From Ziziphus jujuba (taxonomy: Eukaryota > Streptophyta > Magnoliopsida > Rosales > Rhamnaceae), in NCBI RefSeq assembly GCF_031755915.1, contig NC_083387.1, forward strand, positions 524,501 through 588,500: 64,000 bases of DNA, written 5' to 3'. Position numbers and translations under genes: made by a program. The notes beneath the pieces were generated by a model, which saw nothing but the letters and a program-made list of their open reading frames with translations, did no database searches and had not been told where the DNA came from. This document shows, piece after piece, positions 14,504 to 26,735 of this stretch; the stretch's first letter is position 1, and each line of letters starts with the position of its first letter.

Positions 14504-15492
14504 ATGGGTTTGCCTTGGTATCATGTTCATACCATTGTATTGAATGATCTCGGTCATTTGCTTGCTGTCCATATAATGCATACAGCTCCGGTTGCTGGTT
14601 GGGCCGGTTCGATGGCTCTTTATGAATTAGCAGCTTTTGATCTCTCTGACCCTATTCTTGATCCAATGTGGAGACAAGGGATGTTTGTTATACCCTTCAT
14701 GACTCATTTACGAATAACCAATTCATGGGGCGGTTGGACTATCATAGGAGGGACTATAACAAATCCAGGTATTTGGAGTTATGAAGCCATGGCTAGTGCA
14801 CATATTGTGTTTTCGGGCTTATGCTTTTTGGCAGCTATTTGGCACTGGGTGTATTAGGATCCAAAGCTTGGTCTAAAATTCCTAAAAAATTAGCTTTTTA
14901 TGATTACATCGGCAATAATCCATCAAATGAGGGATTATTCAGAGCGGGCAATATGGACAATGGGGATGGAATTCCTGTTGGGTGGTTTGGACACCCTATT
15001 TTTAGAGATAAAGAGGATTGTGAACTTTTTGTACATTGTATGCTTACTTTTTTTGAAACATTTCTAGTTGTTTTGGTAGATGGAGATGGAATTGTTGGAG
15101 CCAATGTTCCTTTTAGAAGGTCAGAACCGAAATACAGTGTCGAGCAAGTAGGTGTAACTGTTGAGTTCTATGGCGGCGAACTCAATGGAGTCAGTTATAA
15201 TGATCCTACTACTGTGAAAAAATATGCTAGACGTGCTCAATTGGGTGAAATTTTTGAATTAGATCGTGCTACTTTGAAATTCAACGGTGTTTTTCATAGC
15301 AGTCCGAGGGGTTGGTTTACTTTTGGACATGCTTCATTTGCTTTACTCTTTTTCTTCGGACACATTTGACATGGTGCTAGAACCTTGTTCAAAGATGTTT
15401 TTACTGGTATTGACCCCGATTTGGGTGCTCAATTAGAATTTGCAGCAGTCTAAAAACTTGGAGATCCAACTACAAGAAGGCAAGTAATCTGA
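14504..15492 (+). pseudogene. psbB: psbB (CP47) with internal deletion
   Basis: CP47 is the chlorophyll a core antenna protein of PSII, 508 residues. Codons 1-117 are open ([20 protein letters not shown]). The copy then jumps, near 14855-14868, to the EAWSKIP region, so about 180 codons of the middle helices are missing and the frame shifts. The C-terminal part is open to 15369, where Trp in GHIWHGA is TGA. The native C-terminus TTRRQVI and stop lie at 15490-15492. Several Arg codons have become Cys, His or Gly, consistent with CpG decay. Confidence 0.93.
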
Positions 15493-15662
15493 TAGAATAT
15501 TGTTTTGTTATTTTTCGTTTTTAGGTTTATGAGTAAGGTGCCAGATAAATCTTGATTTGAATCACTACCTTTTCTTTTATTCTTGCTCTTTCTTTATCCA
15601 GGAGATGATCCCAAATAAACAGGTATAGAAGCTATAATTGTATGTAAACCACGATCGAATCT

Positions 15663-15976
<314 letters not shown>

Positions 15977-16022
15977 TCAAGGCCACAATGGGTCTATGAT
16001 AAGATTATTTATTTACAACGGA

Positions 16023-16238
16023 ATGGTATACAAAATCAATAGATCTCAATGAATATAAAGATGGACTGCTGTAGGGAGTTTATTGAAACCATTGAATTTA
16101 GAATACGGTAAAGTAGCTCCTGAGTTGGGAACTACTCCTTTGATGGGTATCGCAATGGCCTTTTTTGTGATATTCCTATCTATTATTTTGGAGATTTATA
16201 ATTCTTCCATTTTACTGAACGAAATTGGAACGAATTAG
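16023..16238 (+). pseudogene. psbH: psbH (photosystem II subunit H), decayed N-terminus
   Basis: The C-terminal two thirds ([20 protein letters not shown] through the single helix to the stop at 16236-16238) are recognisable. The first 15-20 codons, which carry the phosphorylated Thr region, are diverged with a 6-bp net deletion and a TAG (near 16042). Confidence 0.82.
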
Positions 16239-17155
16239 ATTTGCAAGAACTAGTAACTAGCTTTTCAATACAAAGTGAAGCATTTAGGTCTCTGATTTTT
16301 ATCCCATTCTATTTTGGTAGTTTGATCGTGAAATTTCTTTGTTTCTAGAGTTCCAAAATATGGATAGTATAGAGAATGCATCTGTCATCTTGATAGAGAT
16401 GGTTTTACTTCGCCAGATATTCATTCTAGTATCTGAAACACAGATTATAGGAAATAGATTCCAAAGTATTATTAGCGCTATGATTCATCCTTAATATTCA
16501 GACCACGTGTCCGGACTTCCATTTTTTTTTTCAAAGAGTAAGATTTAGAAGTTGTAAATTGAAATATTTTTATTTTTTCAAACTCATATTTATGCTTATT
16601 TTGATCAAAGGACAAAGGTGTCGTTGGACTTTTATTCATTCTAGTTCTTCATTGAATAAGTGATAATCCAACAGTTCTTACTCAAGGAATTTTTGGAATT
16701 AGTTTATAAAGAAAGGGTTTTATTGAATCATCGTGGTTTTAGTATGAATCTGGGATTTTAATCGATTCATAGGGTCTTAACAAGAGAATTCCTATCAATA
16801 TCAATAATAATAAAAAATAGTAGTTAAAAGCGCATTACACACAATAAAAAAAATTACAAAATAGGTAAAAAGAAGATTCAAGAGGCCTATAATCATCACC
16901 ACAAAGACAAATGAGCCGACTTTATATTTTGGCATTATAACCATAAGAAAGAACTTTCAGATTTGTATTCTTTTGTATATTCAGAAATGATTGAATCAGA
17001 TGATTAAGAAGTTTCAAACTTAACTTTCTATTACACATATATGGTAGAACTAGTATTTTGGTGTTTCTGTTTGAGCTGTACGAGATGAAATTCTCATATA
17101 CGGTTCTCGGGGGGGGGGGGGGGGGGGGGGCTCCACTTCATTAACCTATCCCAGT
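16239..17155 (+). other. psbH-petB spacer and petB group II intron remnant
   Basis: This stretch should hold the 6-bp petB exon 1 and its group II intron. I could not place exon 1. The intron 3' end is clear: a domain V-like hairpin at 17073-17107 starting GAGCTGTACGAGATGAAA. A run of 22 G at 17109-17130 directly follows domain V, where plastid introns carry only a short G-rich linker. Confidence 0.7.
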
Positions 17156-18934
17156 AAAATCTATGATTGGTTCGAAGAACGTCTTGAGATTCAGGAAAAT
17201 GTAGATGATATAACTAGTAAATATGTTGGTCCTCATGTCAACATTTTTTATTGTCTAGGCGAAATTACACTTACTTGTTTTTTAGTACAAGTAGCTACAA
17301 GGTTTGCTATGACTTCTTACTACAGTCTGACAGTTATGGAGGCTTTTGCTTCAGTTCAATATATAATGACCGAAGCTAACTTTGGTTGGTTCTGATAAGT
17401 TCATCGATGGTCAACCAATATGATGGTCCTAATGATGATCCTGTACGTATTTCATGTGTATCTCACTGGCGCCTTTAAAAAACCTCGTGAATTGACTTAG
17501 GTTATAGGTGTGGTTTTAGGTGTATTGACCGCATCTTTTGGTGTAGCTGATTATTCCTTACCTCGAGACCAAATTGGTTATTGGGCAGTAAAAATTATAA
17601 TAGGTGTGTCAGGAGCTATTCCTATAATAGGATTGCCCTTGGTAGAGTTATTACGTAGAAGTGCTAGTGTGGGACAATCCAATTTGACTCAGTTTTATAG
17701 TTTACAAACTTGTGTATTTGATGTGATTCCACCCGAGCCCGCTCCATCGATAACCCGCTGGGTTGCTGACTCGACACGGATGAAGACTAGGCCAATTACA
17801 AGAGCTCAAATTAAGAGATTTAAGGGCAACCTAAGAGTATTTATACAGAGGGTAATCAATCTCAACAGATCTTGTCCATACTTGAAGATACAAAGCCTAT
17901 TCTAAGCATCCAAGTGGTGGAAGCCGATATGGACCCGGGTGACGGTTTTGGTACATTTTTGGAGTCCGGGAAGCATGAAATGGTTCCAATGCTTTATGGG
18001 TTCAATACATATGCCTAAGAGGTCATGGAATCAAGTTAAATCAGCCTCAAATGCAATCAAAAAGGGCTTGTACGGACAGCATCAACAATTTGGCCGAATT
18101 TGCTATATTGCTTGCTGGCTTTACTGTATTTTACTGTATTAGCCTTTTCTTATTTTTCCAAGCATGGGCAACGTGTGGGACTTCATATTCAGTTTATTTG
18201 GCATCCTAAAAAGAATCTAGAAGCTGATTTGAAGCTCAAAGAGGTCAAAGATTGATCAAAGTCAACTTGATCAAAAGGCTAGCATTTTTAGTTTCCTAAT
18301 TTGTTTTTACTTTTTGTTTTAGGAAACTACCATTACTTTTTGTCTTTTATTTATTTATTTTCTGGACAAATAACTTTAGGAAGGTTTTTATTTTATTCTT
18401 TCCAATGTAAATTAATTAATTCCTAATTTAATATAAAGGAATTAATTAATCAAACTTAGATTAGGAAAGGAAGTATAGTTTCAGCCAACTAGGTTTCTTT
18501 ATGTGTGGTGGCTGGTTTTCTTTATGTTCTAGGGTTTTATTTCGTGGCTTTGTAGCCTATTTAAAGGCTTGGTTAACAATAAGAAAATAACTTTGATTTG
18601 ATAAAGAAAATACTTGTGAGATTAATTATCTCTTTGTTCTTTGAGAACACCTAAAACACCATTAGAGAATTGGTTGTTTTAGCTTGACTTATCAATAGAT
18701 TTTCCATCCCCTATTGTGGCGTCTACATTATACCAAGGTTTCTAACCATAGGTTGGTTAGGGGTTGAGGTCCATTCCATTAGAACTTGAACTTAATTGAG
18801 ATCCGGGCTAATATAATACGGGTTTAGGAGCAGGTCGTCCTAGGTTCGTATCAGTATTACCTTTTTTTAGTGCCGTATTCATGTTAATGCACTTCCTAAT
18901 GATACATAAGCAAGGGATTTCTAGCCCTTTATAA
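17156..18934 (+). pseudogene. petB: petB exon 2 (cytochrome b6), split by a solo LTR
   Basis: Cytochrome b6 is the di-haem core of the b6f complex. Exon 2 begins [13 protein letters not shown] and continues with many substitutions. Tandem stops lie at WF** near 17394 and another at 17499. A 1,135-bp LTR interrupts it at 17719, and the last 25 codons resume at 18859 and end at 18932-18934. Removing the LTR and one target copy restores the C-terminal reading. Confidence 0.92.
17719..18853 (+). mobile_element. Solo LTR copy 1 of a 1,135-bp family, in petB
   Basis: TG...CA termini (TGATGTGATTCC ... GGTTCGTATCA) are flanked by the perfect 5-bp duplication GTATT (17714-17718 and 18854-18858). The U3-like part codes on + for a [14 protein letters not shown] segment, which resembles the C-terminal tail of plant Ty3/gypsy polyproteins (G-P-x-T-R-A-x-A-K). 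A TATA-like element TATTTAAAG lies near 18558. There is no interior or second LTR. It is related along its whole length to the copy at 23647-24781. Confidence 0.88.
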
Positions 18935-19180
18935 TATAATGTAATGTAATTTATAATGTAAATAATATAAAAAATATATTATATCATAGCTATTTTTAAT
19001 CAATCATTTATCAATTGGGGTAGGACCAATAATATTTCATTGCTACAAATATGTCTTATTGAAACAAATAAGACATGTATTTGGATATTTCTCTTCAACT
19101 CCACAAAAATGTAACGACGAATTATTTTTATTTTTTTTACACTCATAGTTTATGTGAATTTTTCGAAGATTAAATGGATT
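18935..19180. other. petB-petD plastid spacer
   Basis: AT-rich spacer between petB and petD. No gene is seen. Confidence 0.6.
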
Positions 19181-20407
19181 ATGGGAGTGTGTGACTTGAA
19201 CTATTAATTGGGCCGTGCAGAATATATGCCCTTATCTGCCACATTTGAATTGACAACTAAAATAAAAACATGTGTCTTTGTTCCAATCACCATGTAAGCC
19301 CCATACAGAGGTATAGGCTGGTTCATTTGAAGATAATCTTTTCTATGATCAAACTTGAACATGTCGTGTATGAATAGGCTTCGTGAGATCCAGTAGAAAG
19401 AATAAGTGAAGTGATGTGACATAATCCCGGGGTATGTTCTATATATTTCACTTACTTAATAGTATGGAAATGTATTCATTTCATCTGCATTGACGCGATT
19501 GATTATACTATCAGAGTGAAACAAGGGATCTAAAGAAGAATAAGAAGAATAGGGACTAAACTAGATTAGTAACAAGTAAATCCTTTGTATGTAAAAAGTT
19601 TTGATATTCTTAGGGATAAAGTCTAATTGCAAGGTATGAGACAGCCTAGAAAGCACTTGATAATAATTTGTAAGCCTACTTGGGTATTGAGCATTTATCT
19701 GTAAGAACTAAATTCCTTATAATGGATGGTTATTGAAACTCCGAAAAAGGAAATTTGGTAAATTTTTTCTTACTCTTATATAGAATCATTCACATAGGTG
19801 TGGATACCATATCAATTTTTTATTTTTTATATGGATATATTTGGTTCGTTTGATTCGTGCTCCAGTTGGATGATGAAAAATTATCATGTCCGATTCTTTT
19901 GGGGGATGGATCTAGAATTCACCTACCATAATAACATAAAAACCTGACTTGAACGATCCTGTATTAAGAGCTAAGTTGGCTAAAGGGGTGGGGCATAATT
20001 ATTATGGAGAGCCCGCATGGCCCAACGATCTTTTATATATTTTTCCTGTAGTAATTTTAGGTACTATTGCATGTAACATAGGTTTAGCGGTTCTAGAACC
20101 ATCAACGATTGGTGAACCCACGGATCCATTTGCAACTCCTTTGGAGATATTGCTTGAATGGTATTTCTTTCCTGTATTTCAAATTCTTCGTACAATGCCC
20201 AATAAATTATTGGGAATTCTTTTAATGGTTTCCGTACCTACAGGGTTATTAACGGTACCCTTTTTGAAGAATGTTAGTAAATTCAAAAACCTATTTCTTC
20301 ATCCAGTAGCGACAACCGTCTTTTTGATTGGTACCGCTGTAGCCCTTTGGTTGCGTATTGGATCAACGTTACCTATTGATAAATCTCTAACTTTAGGTTT
20401 TTTTTAA
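19181..20407 (+). pseudogene. petD: petD (cytochrome b6f subunit IV) with intron
   Basis: Exon 1 ATGGGAGT (19181-19188) is followed by GTGTGAC, the 5' end of its group II intron. Exon 2 begins near 19936. A one-base deletion just before KPDLNDPV puts a TAA (19937-19939) upstream, but from 19940 the frame is open to the native stop at 20405-20407 with the three helices ([41 protein letters not shown]). Substitutions such as PEWYF to LEWYF show loss of constraint. Confidence 0.9.
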
Positions 20408-20606
20408 ATTGATTCAATTGTGAAATAAAAAAAACACAATGTGTGTATCTAGGGAATAGTCACTTCAAAGAGAATTCTCCCTAAATACATTTATTTATTC
20501 AATTCAATTTTGGATTTATTCTGAGTATATGGAATGTGGTAAAGATTCAAAACTCATTTTTATCTTCTTTTTTTTTAGAAAAAAAAAAGAAATAATCCAT
20601 TAAAAT

Positions 20607-21605
20607 TTATGCGAAATGCTTTTCTGTTTCTAGAATGTCCAATATATGTTTTATATCTTCTATGCAAAAATGTTTCATTTTTTTAAGGTCTTCTTCAATG
20701 TTATTCAAAAAGTCTAATAATGTATGTATATTGGACCTTTTAAGGCAATTATAGACCCTGGGTGCAATTCTAATTGGTCAATAACAATAGATTTCAATGC
20801 TATTTCGTTTTGATTTTTATGTGATTTAGCCAATCTATCATGAAAAGTAAAAAGGGGTATAGTAACTTTGTGTTGGGTTTTTTCTAAATAGAAATTTTCT
20901 TCTTCTGCATGTAAAAAGGGAATAAATAAATCAATCAAATTCCAAGAAGCCTCATGAAATGCTTTTTTTAGGAGTTAAACTTCCATTTGTCCATATTTCG
21001 AAAAAAAAAAGTATCTTTTGTTTTTCATTCCCATTCGCATAAGAATGAATACTATAATTGGCATTTCGAACAAGCATGAATGTAGCATCTATAGGATCAT
21101 TTCTGTCTTGAAATTTATTTGGCATTTTTATACGATACCCACGATGCCTTTCGAGTTGTAATTTAATAGACAAATTAATTGGTTCCGTTAGGTTCACTAT
21201 AGGCTGTGTATTATCAACGATTTCCACCGAAGGTGGTAAGATGATGTCTTGAGCAGTTACATATCGAGGACCTTTGACACAAATTGACACATCACGAGTT
21301 CCATAAAGATTACTTTTCAATACAATTTCTTTCAAATGCATTAAAATTTCATGTACAGATTCTTGAATACCCACTATGGTAGAATATTCACATGGCATTT
21401 TATCAAATTTTGCGCATGTGATACATGTTCCTTCTATTTCTCCAAGCAAAGCTCTTCGCATCACAATGCCTATTGTATCAACTTGGCCTTTCATAAGTGG
21501 AGCCAGAATAAAGTGTCCATAATAAAGACCCTTACTGTCTACTCGTGATTCAACACACTTCCACTGTAGTGTCTGAGTAGATACTGTTACCTTCACGTGA
21601 ACCAT
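20607..21605 (-). pseudogene. rpoA: rpoA (plastid RNA polymerase alpha), frameshifted
   Basis: RpoA is the alpha subunit of the plastid-encoded RNA polymerase. Codons 1-217 are open ([20 protein letters not shown]). The frame breaks in a T/A run near 20955-20965 and resumes as [17 protein letters not shown] at 20714-20938, with a further stop before the alpha-CTD, which ends KHFA at 20607. The span of 999 bp is close to the usual length. Confidence 0.93.
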
Positions 21606-21670
21606 AGTAATATTATTTGATCAGATCATTGAATTATTTATTTCTCTTGAAATATCTTCAATGTTTATTC

Positions 21671-22087
21671 TTATACACGTCTTTTTTTAGGAGGTCTACA
21701 GCCATTATGTAGCATAAGGGTTACATCTCGTATGAAACTTAATAGTATACCACTTCTACGAATAGCTTTTAATGCCGCATCTCTTCCGAGACCGAGGCCT
21801 TTTATGATGACTTCTACCTGTTGCATAACTTAATCCACTACTATTCGAATAGCATTTCCCACTGCGGTTTGAGCGGCAAATGGCATCCCTCATCTTGTAC
21901 CCTTGAATCAATAAGTACCAGCCGAAGACCACGAAATTACCCGACCCCTTACATCTGTAATAGTCACAATAATATTGTTGAAATTTGTTTGACCATAAAT
22001 AACTCCCCTTGGTATTCTACGCGCATTTTTACGTGAACCAATAAGTCTATTCTTACGTGAATCAATTCTTGGTATAAGTTTTGCCAT
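21671..22087 (-). pseudogene. rps11: rps11 (ribosomal protein uS11c), one nonsense change
   Basis: The 417-bp span equals the normal 138 codons plus stop ([20 protein letters not shown] to RPPKKRRV). It is interrupted by TAA where CAA (Gln) is expected in the IRIVVDQ segment near 21830. Length is fully conserved, so decay here is by substitution. Confidence 0.9.
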
Positions 22088-22223
22088 ATTTTATCATCTC
22101 ATAAATATAAGTCAGAGATATATGGATATATCCATTTCATGTCAAAATAGATCCTTTATTTTTATTTCTGTATTTGTACAATGGTTCCTTTAGATTTATA
22201 GAGTCTTTTTTTGCTTAGAAAGA

Positions 22224-22336
22224 TTATCCTTGTCTTGTTTATGTCTCGAGTTGGAACAAATTACTATAATTCATCCCCGCCTACGGATCAGTCGACATTT
22301 TTCATAAATTTTATGCAAAGAGGCTCTTATTTTCAT
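22224..22336 (-). pseudogene. rpl36: rpl36 (ribosomal protein bL36c), one-base deletion
   Basis: A 113-bp match to the 37-codon rpl36. One T is missing near the 3' end, which shifts the last codons. Its position between rps11 and infA is canonical. Confidence 0.85.
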
Positions 22337-22441
22337 ATTTATCATCCTTAACTTAATTCTAACTTTCTTTATTGAAAAAAAATAAATTGCTTGAAATTTT
22401 TAACTTCGAATTGTATTCCCCAAAAATGAATGTTGAAATTG

Positions 22442-22682
22442 AAAAAACCATCTAATCATTGGAATCTTTTTTTGGAGTCTATAAACTATACGTTCACTGG
22501 TTGAATCATAATCACTTACTTCACTTTTGCTTTGATTTCCTCGTCGTATACGTAAAAAAATACTACTTATAATCGTTCCTGAAACATAATCTAGAATCAA
22601 ATTTTCATTATCTAAACGAATTCAGACTACACCATTGGGTAGTCATGCAGTAATTCAACCTTCATGAATCCTTTTTTTCTTT
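22442..22682 (-). pseudogene. infA: infA (translation initiation factor 1) remnant
   Basis: The core [10 protein letters not shown] ... [22 protein letters not shown] resembles plastid IF-1 (an OB fold), but it has an inserted segment and stops before it. infA is already a pseudogene in many angiosperm plastomes, so the damage may predate the transfer. Confidence 0.75.
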
Positions 22683-22809
22683 CATTTTAGGTCAAACTCA
22701 TTGAGGTATCAACTAATATGGGAGGGGTGATATTAGAAAACCGCCCTCTCTCTCTTTTTTGTTTTTCACAAATATGAAAGTTCCGCATATAATTTGCATA
22801 TTAGAAGGA

Positions 22810-23215
22810 TTACCATATATAACGTAAAAGTTCTCCATCAATTTCTTCTAATCGAGCCTCTTTGTTTGTCATTATACCCCGAGAAGTAGAAAGAATTACA
22901 AACCCCATTCTACCTAAAATTCTAGGAATTCATTGATAGTTAGAATATATTCGTAGACCGAGTCGACTGATCTGTTTTAAATTTAAAACAGTTTTATACG
23001 GTCCTTTCCTATTCCTTCTATGTCGTAAGGTTAAAACAAAAAAAATCTTTGTTGTTTTCCTGATGTTTCCACTTGTTTTCAATAAAACCTTCGCGTAAAA
23101 GGATTTTAACAATGTTTTCAGTAATGTTAGTAGATGTTATTCGAACTATTCTTTTTTTATTCATGTCAGCATTTCGTATAGAGGTTATAATGTCATCAAT
23201 AGTGTCTTTATTCAT
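22810..23215 (-). pseudogene. rps8: rps8 (ribosomal protein uS8c), frameshifted
   Basis: Start [20 protein letters not shown] at 23215. The frame shifts in an A run near 23038, where NNKDF and [14 protein letters not shown] lie in different frames. A TGA follows SNYQ, then [20 protein letters not shown] continues to RYIW and the stop at 22810-22812. The span is 406 bp against 405 normally. Confidence 0.9.
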
Positions 23216-23479
23216 GATAAACTCAGATTATTGTTGTAGTCGAATTTTGCTATAAACAACATGCTCTTTTTTTGTTTTTCTTCATTTTTTAATTATGAAT
23301 TCTTAAAGGCATATACATGAGACACAACCAATCTACTACTAATAATAAATCTCCATTTACTAAATAATCTTAATCAATTTCAATTAAATACACAGTAAAT
23401 ACTCGGTTAAATATTATAACTACATTAATTATATTAATTATTTTATAATTAATTACATTAATGTTGTTATGGTCTCTTC

Positions 23480-24987
23480 TTATAATACTTCGGGTGCTAA
23501 TGAAACTATTTTAGCAAAATTTAACACCTTAATTCCAGGGCGATCGTGTCGAAAATTCGAGTTCCTTTTGGATTTCCTTCTTGATCAATAACAACCGCAT
23601 CATTGTCATCATATTGTATGATCATACCATTCTCATGTTTGAGTTCTAATGCGAATCCGCCTGAACTCGCACAACCGACAACCCGCTGTGGTGCTGACCT
23701 GATATGGATGAAGACCAGACCAATCACTAGGGCTCAAGCTAAAAGGTTTAAGGATAAATTTGCTGCCTTTATCCAGAGAGTAGGTCATTCTCAAGGGGGC
23801 GTGTCCATACCCAAAAACCCAAGACCTGTTTTGAGCATACAACTGGTGGAAGCCAATACAGACTTGGGTAATGGTTTTGGTGCATTTATGGAGTTCAGGC
23901 AGCATGAAATGGTTCCAATGCTTCATGGATTCAATATATATGTCTAAAAGGTCATGGAATCAAGTCAAGGCAGCTTCAAAGGCAACCAAAAATGGGCTAT
24001 GTGCATGGCATGACAAATTGGTCGGTTTTGCTGTATTACCTGCTGGCTTTATTGTATTTTACTGAGTTGGCTTTTTCTCTTTCCTCCAAGCAAGGGCAAT
24101 GTGTGGGGCTCCATGGTAATCCTGTTTGGCATCCTAAAAAGCATATGGAAGCTGATTTGGAGCTTAGATTGGTCAAAAATTGGTCAAAGTCAACTTAGTC
24201 AAAAAAATAGTATTTTAGTTTCCTAATTTGATTTCTACTTTTTGTTTTGGAAAATTATCTTTACATTTTGGCTTTTATTTGTTTATTTGCTGGATAAATA
24301 AGTTTAGAAAAGTTATTATTTTTATTATTTCTTTGTAAATTAATTAATTCCTAATTCAAAATAAAGGAATTAATTAATTAAAATTACATTAGGAAAGGAG
24401 AGAGAAAATTCAGTCACATTAGGAAACAACAAGCATGGCCAGTTTTCCCTCTTGTTTTTAGGGTTTTTATTTTGTTTTCCTTTAGCCTATAAAAGGGCTT
24501 GTTTTTGAGGAAGAACACACCATTAATAATATTGAGAATTTATTTTGTGAGATTGAATCTCTCTTTGCTCTTTTAAACACCTAAAACACCATTAGTGAAT
24601 GAGTGTTTTTAGTTTGACTTATCAATATGCCTTCCATCACCTATTGTGGCATCTTCATTATATACCAAGGTTTCTAATCATAGGTTGGTTAGGGGTCAAG
24701 GTAACCATTAGAACTTGAACATAATTAGATCTGAGCTAATATAATACGGGTTTAAGTGCAGGTCATCCTTGGTTCGTATCAAGTTCTTTACAAGTATGCA
24801 CAATTACAGCTGTGATCACTTCTGATCATTCTAAAGGTGTATTTGGTACTGCTTCCTTGATTATAGCAACAATAACGTCACCAATATGAGCATATCACCA
24901 TTTACTAGCTCTTATGATTCTAATACACATTAATTCTTGGGCTCCGTTGTTATCCACTACATTCAAATGGTTTTGGGGTAGAATCAT
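23480..24987 (-). pseudogene. rpl14: rpl14 (ribosomal protein uL14c), split by a solo LTR
   Basis: The 3' part (23480-23646; [20 protein letters not shown] to the end) and the 5' part (24787-24987) are separated by a 1,135-bp LTR. Together they give 368 bp against 369 in functional genes, so the gene was nearly complete when the element inserted. The rejoined coding sequence still carries substitutions and a one-base loss. Confidence 0.9.
23647..24781 (+). mobile_element. Solo LTR copy 2 of the 1,135-bp family, in rpl14
   Basis: Exactly the same length and orientation as the copy in petB. It starts TAATGCGAATCC (TG decayed to TA) and ends GGTTCGTATCA. The perfect 5-bp duplication AGTTC lies at 23642-23646 and 24782-24786. 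The U3 part codes for [17 protein letters not shown] and later HEMVPMLHGFN, also seen in degraded form in copy 1. A clear TATA box CTATAAAAG lies at about 24487, which marks + as the transcribed orientation. Confidence 0.9.
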
Positions 24988-25139
24988 TTTTTTAATCTAT
25001 TTTTTCAATTAACATAAAGGGAGAAGTTAAAAAAAAAAAAAAAAAAAAAAGAAGAAATGTTGTTTGTTCAAAACAAAAAAGGAAACCTACAATTGTTTTT
25101 TTTTCAATTTAAAAAACCTTTTCTTTTGGTTCTACGTTC

Positions 25140-26581
25140 CTATACCAAAATAATGAATTGAGTTCGTAGAGGCATTTTTTATGCCGCTAGTGAAATAGCC
25201 CTTCTAGCTATATTTTCTGCTACTCCACTCATTTCATAAAGTATTCTACCGAGTTTGACAATAGCTACCCAATATTTGGGAGATCCTTTCCCCGAACCCA
25301 TACAGGTCTCTGTAGGTCTTATTGTCTGGAAATATATGTACCCATTCTTTCCCATCGCGGCGGACATTTCGTGTCATCATCAACCGGCTTCAATTTGTCA
25401 AGATGTGATCCAAGCGGGTTCAAGCGCTTGAAGAGCATATCTATCGCAGCAAATACGATTACCTCGATAAAATATTCCTTTCATTCTTCCTCTATGATGT
25501 TTACAGAATCTGGTTCTTTTAGGGTTATAGTTAATGGTTATTTATTAATTCCATCTCTACTACAAAACTGGACATGAAAGTTTCTTCTCATCTAGCTCCT
25601 CGTGACTGAAATGATTAAAAAATAATATCTCTGTAGTTATATTTATATTTATATATTTAATGAATAATATACTAAAAAACTATATTGATTTATGAGATTT
25701 TTTGAAATTTCATCTAATCTATTAAAAACTTGTATATCTTGTTTTGATATATAACTAAACATGGATTCGATTTATAGAGAATTTTTATTTAGAGATACAT
25801 TTAGAGATAATAGCATAGATAAAACCATTTTGTTATAAGGTTATAACGAATCTTTATTTTGTTTTGCTTTTTATTATCATATCAGATCGGCTAAAATTTA
25901 GAAATCCAATAAAATCAAAATTTTCACAGGCTGATTTATACTCTTTAAATATTTAGTTGTAGGATTAGTCTATGACATGACCTTTCAAAATAAATGAATT
26001 GGTTTCTGGTTCATTCCGCCATCCTACCCAATGAATCATTAAGATTCGTTTTCAATAGAATCTTATGTATTCACAGGTTCTATCGTTCCCATCACTTCTC
26101 GATTAATGGTTAAGTCTAACTTCTACAATGGAGCCCCTAATGAAATTTGATTTGTTCTTGAGTCAATCCTCTCAGTATTTATGGCTCGGGGCTCTTGATT
26201 CTTTTTCTATGAACAGATTTGTATAATTACAGACTAATCAGTATTAATGCTTTATTACATCCCGCGTTATGAGATGAACGATAGACCTTACATATTGGAA
26301 TCATATATCATTGATTTTTTTTTTTCTTTACAACTCAGACTCAGATTAGTTTTTTCTTTTTTGTTGTTTGTTTATGCAAAAAAGATTTCAGTTGCTACAT
26401 TGATATGACCAATATGTCATATCTTGACCCGTTTTTTATATCCAAATAATGCGAAACGATGAGCTGGTTATTAGTTCTATATTAGTTCTATAATAGTTAT
26501 TAGTTCATACTATGGGCTGGTACTTCTTTCTTTTTTTTGAATCCTAATCCTAAAAAAACCAACGAGTCACACACTAAGCAT
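25140..26581 (-). pseudogene. rpl16: rpl16 (ribosomal protein uL16c) with intron
   Basis: The 9-bp exon 1 ATGCTTAGT (26573-26581) is followed by the group II intron start GTGTGACTCGTTGG. Exon 2 (25140-~25523) covers KRTRF to FII and the native stop. It contains a CGA/CAA-to-TGA stop near 25397, a one-base shift near 25370, and a TAA near the C-terminus. The 62-codon frame at 25179-25367 is its best open part ([20 protein letters not shown]). Confidence 0.9.
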
Positions 26582-26735
26582 AGCAATTATATCAAATAAT
26601 TAATCGAATTTTTATTTAACCTTACAGAATTGTTTATTTTGTTTTGAGTTAAGAGAAAAAGAATGAAAGAATTTGTCATTTTTTGTTCTATTACTGGATG
26701 GATAGAATAGAACTAAAGATAAGTCAAGTAAAGGC

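Noticed and set aside
17714..24786. One retrotransposon with two LTRs enclosing an interior
   Set aside because: The sequence between the two 1,135-bp copies is ordinary plastid DNA (petB end to rpl14), and each copy has its own different target duplication.
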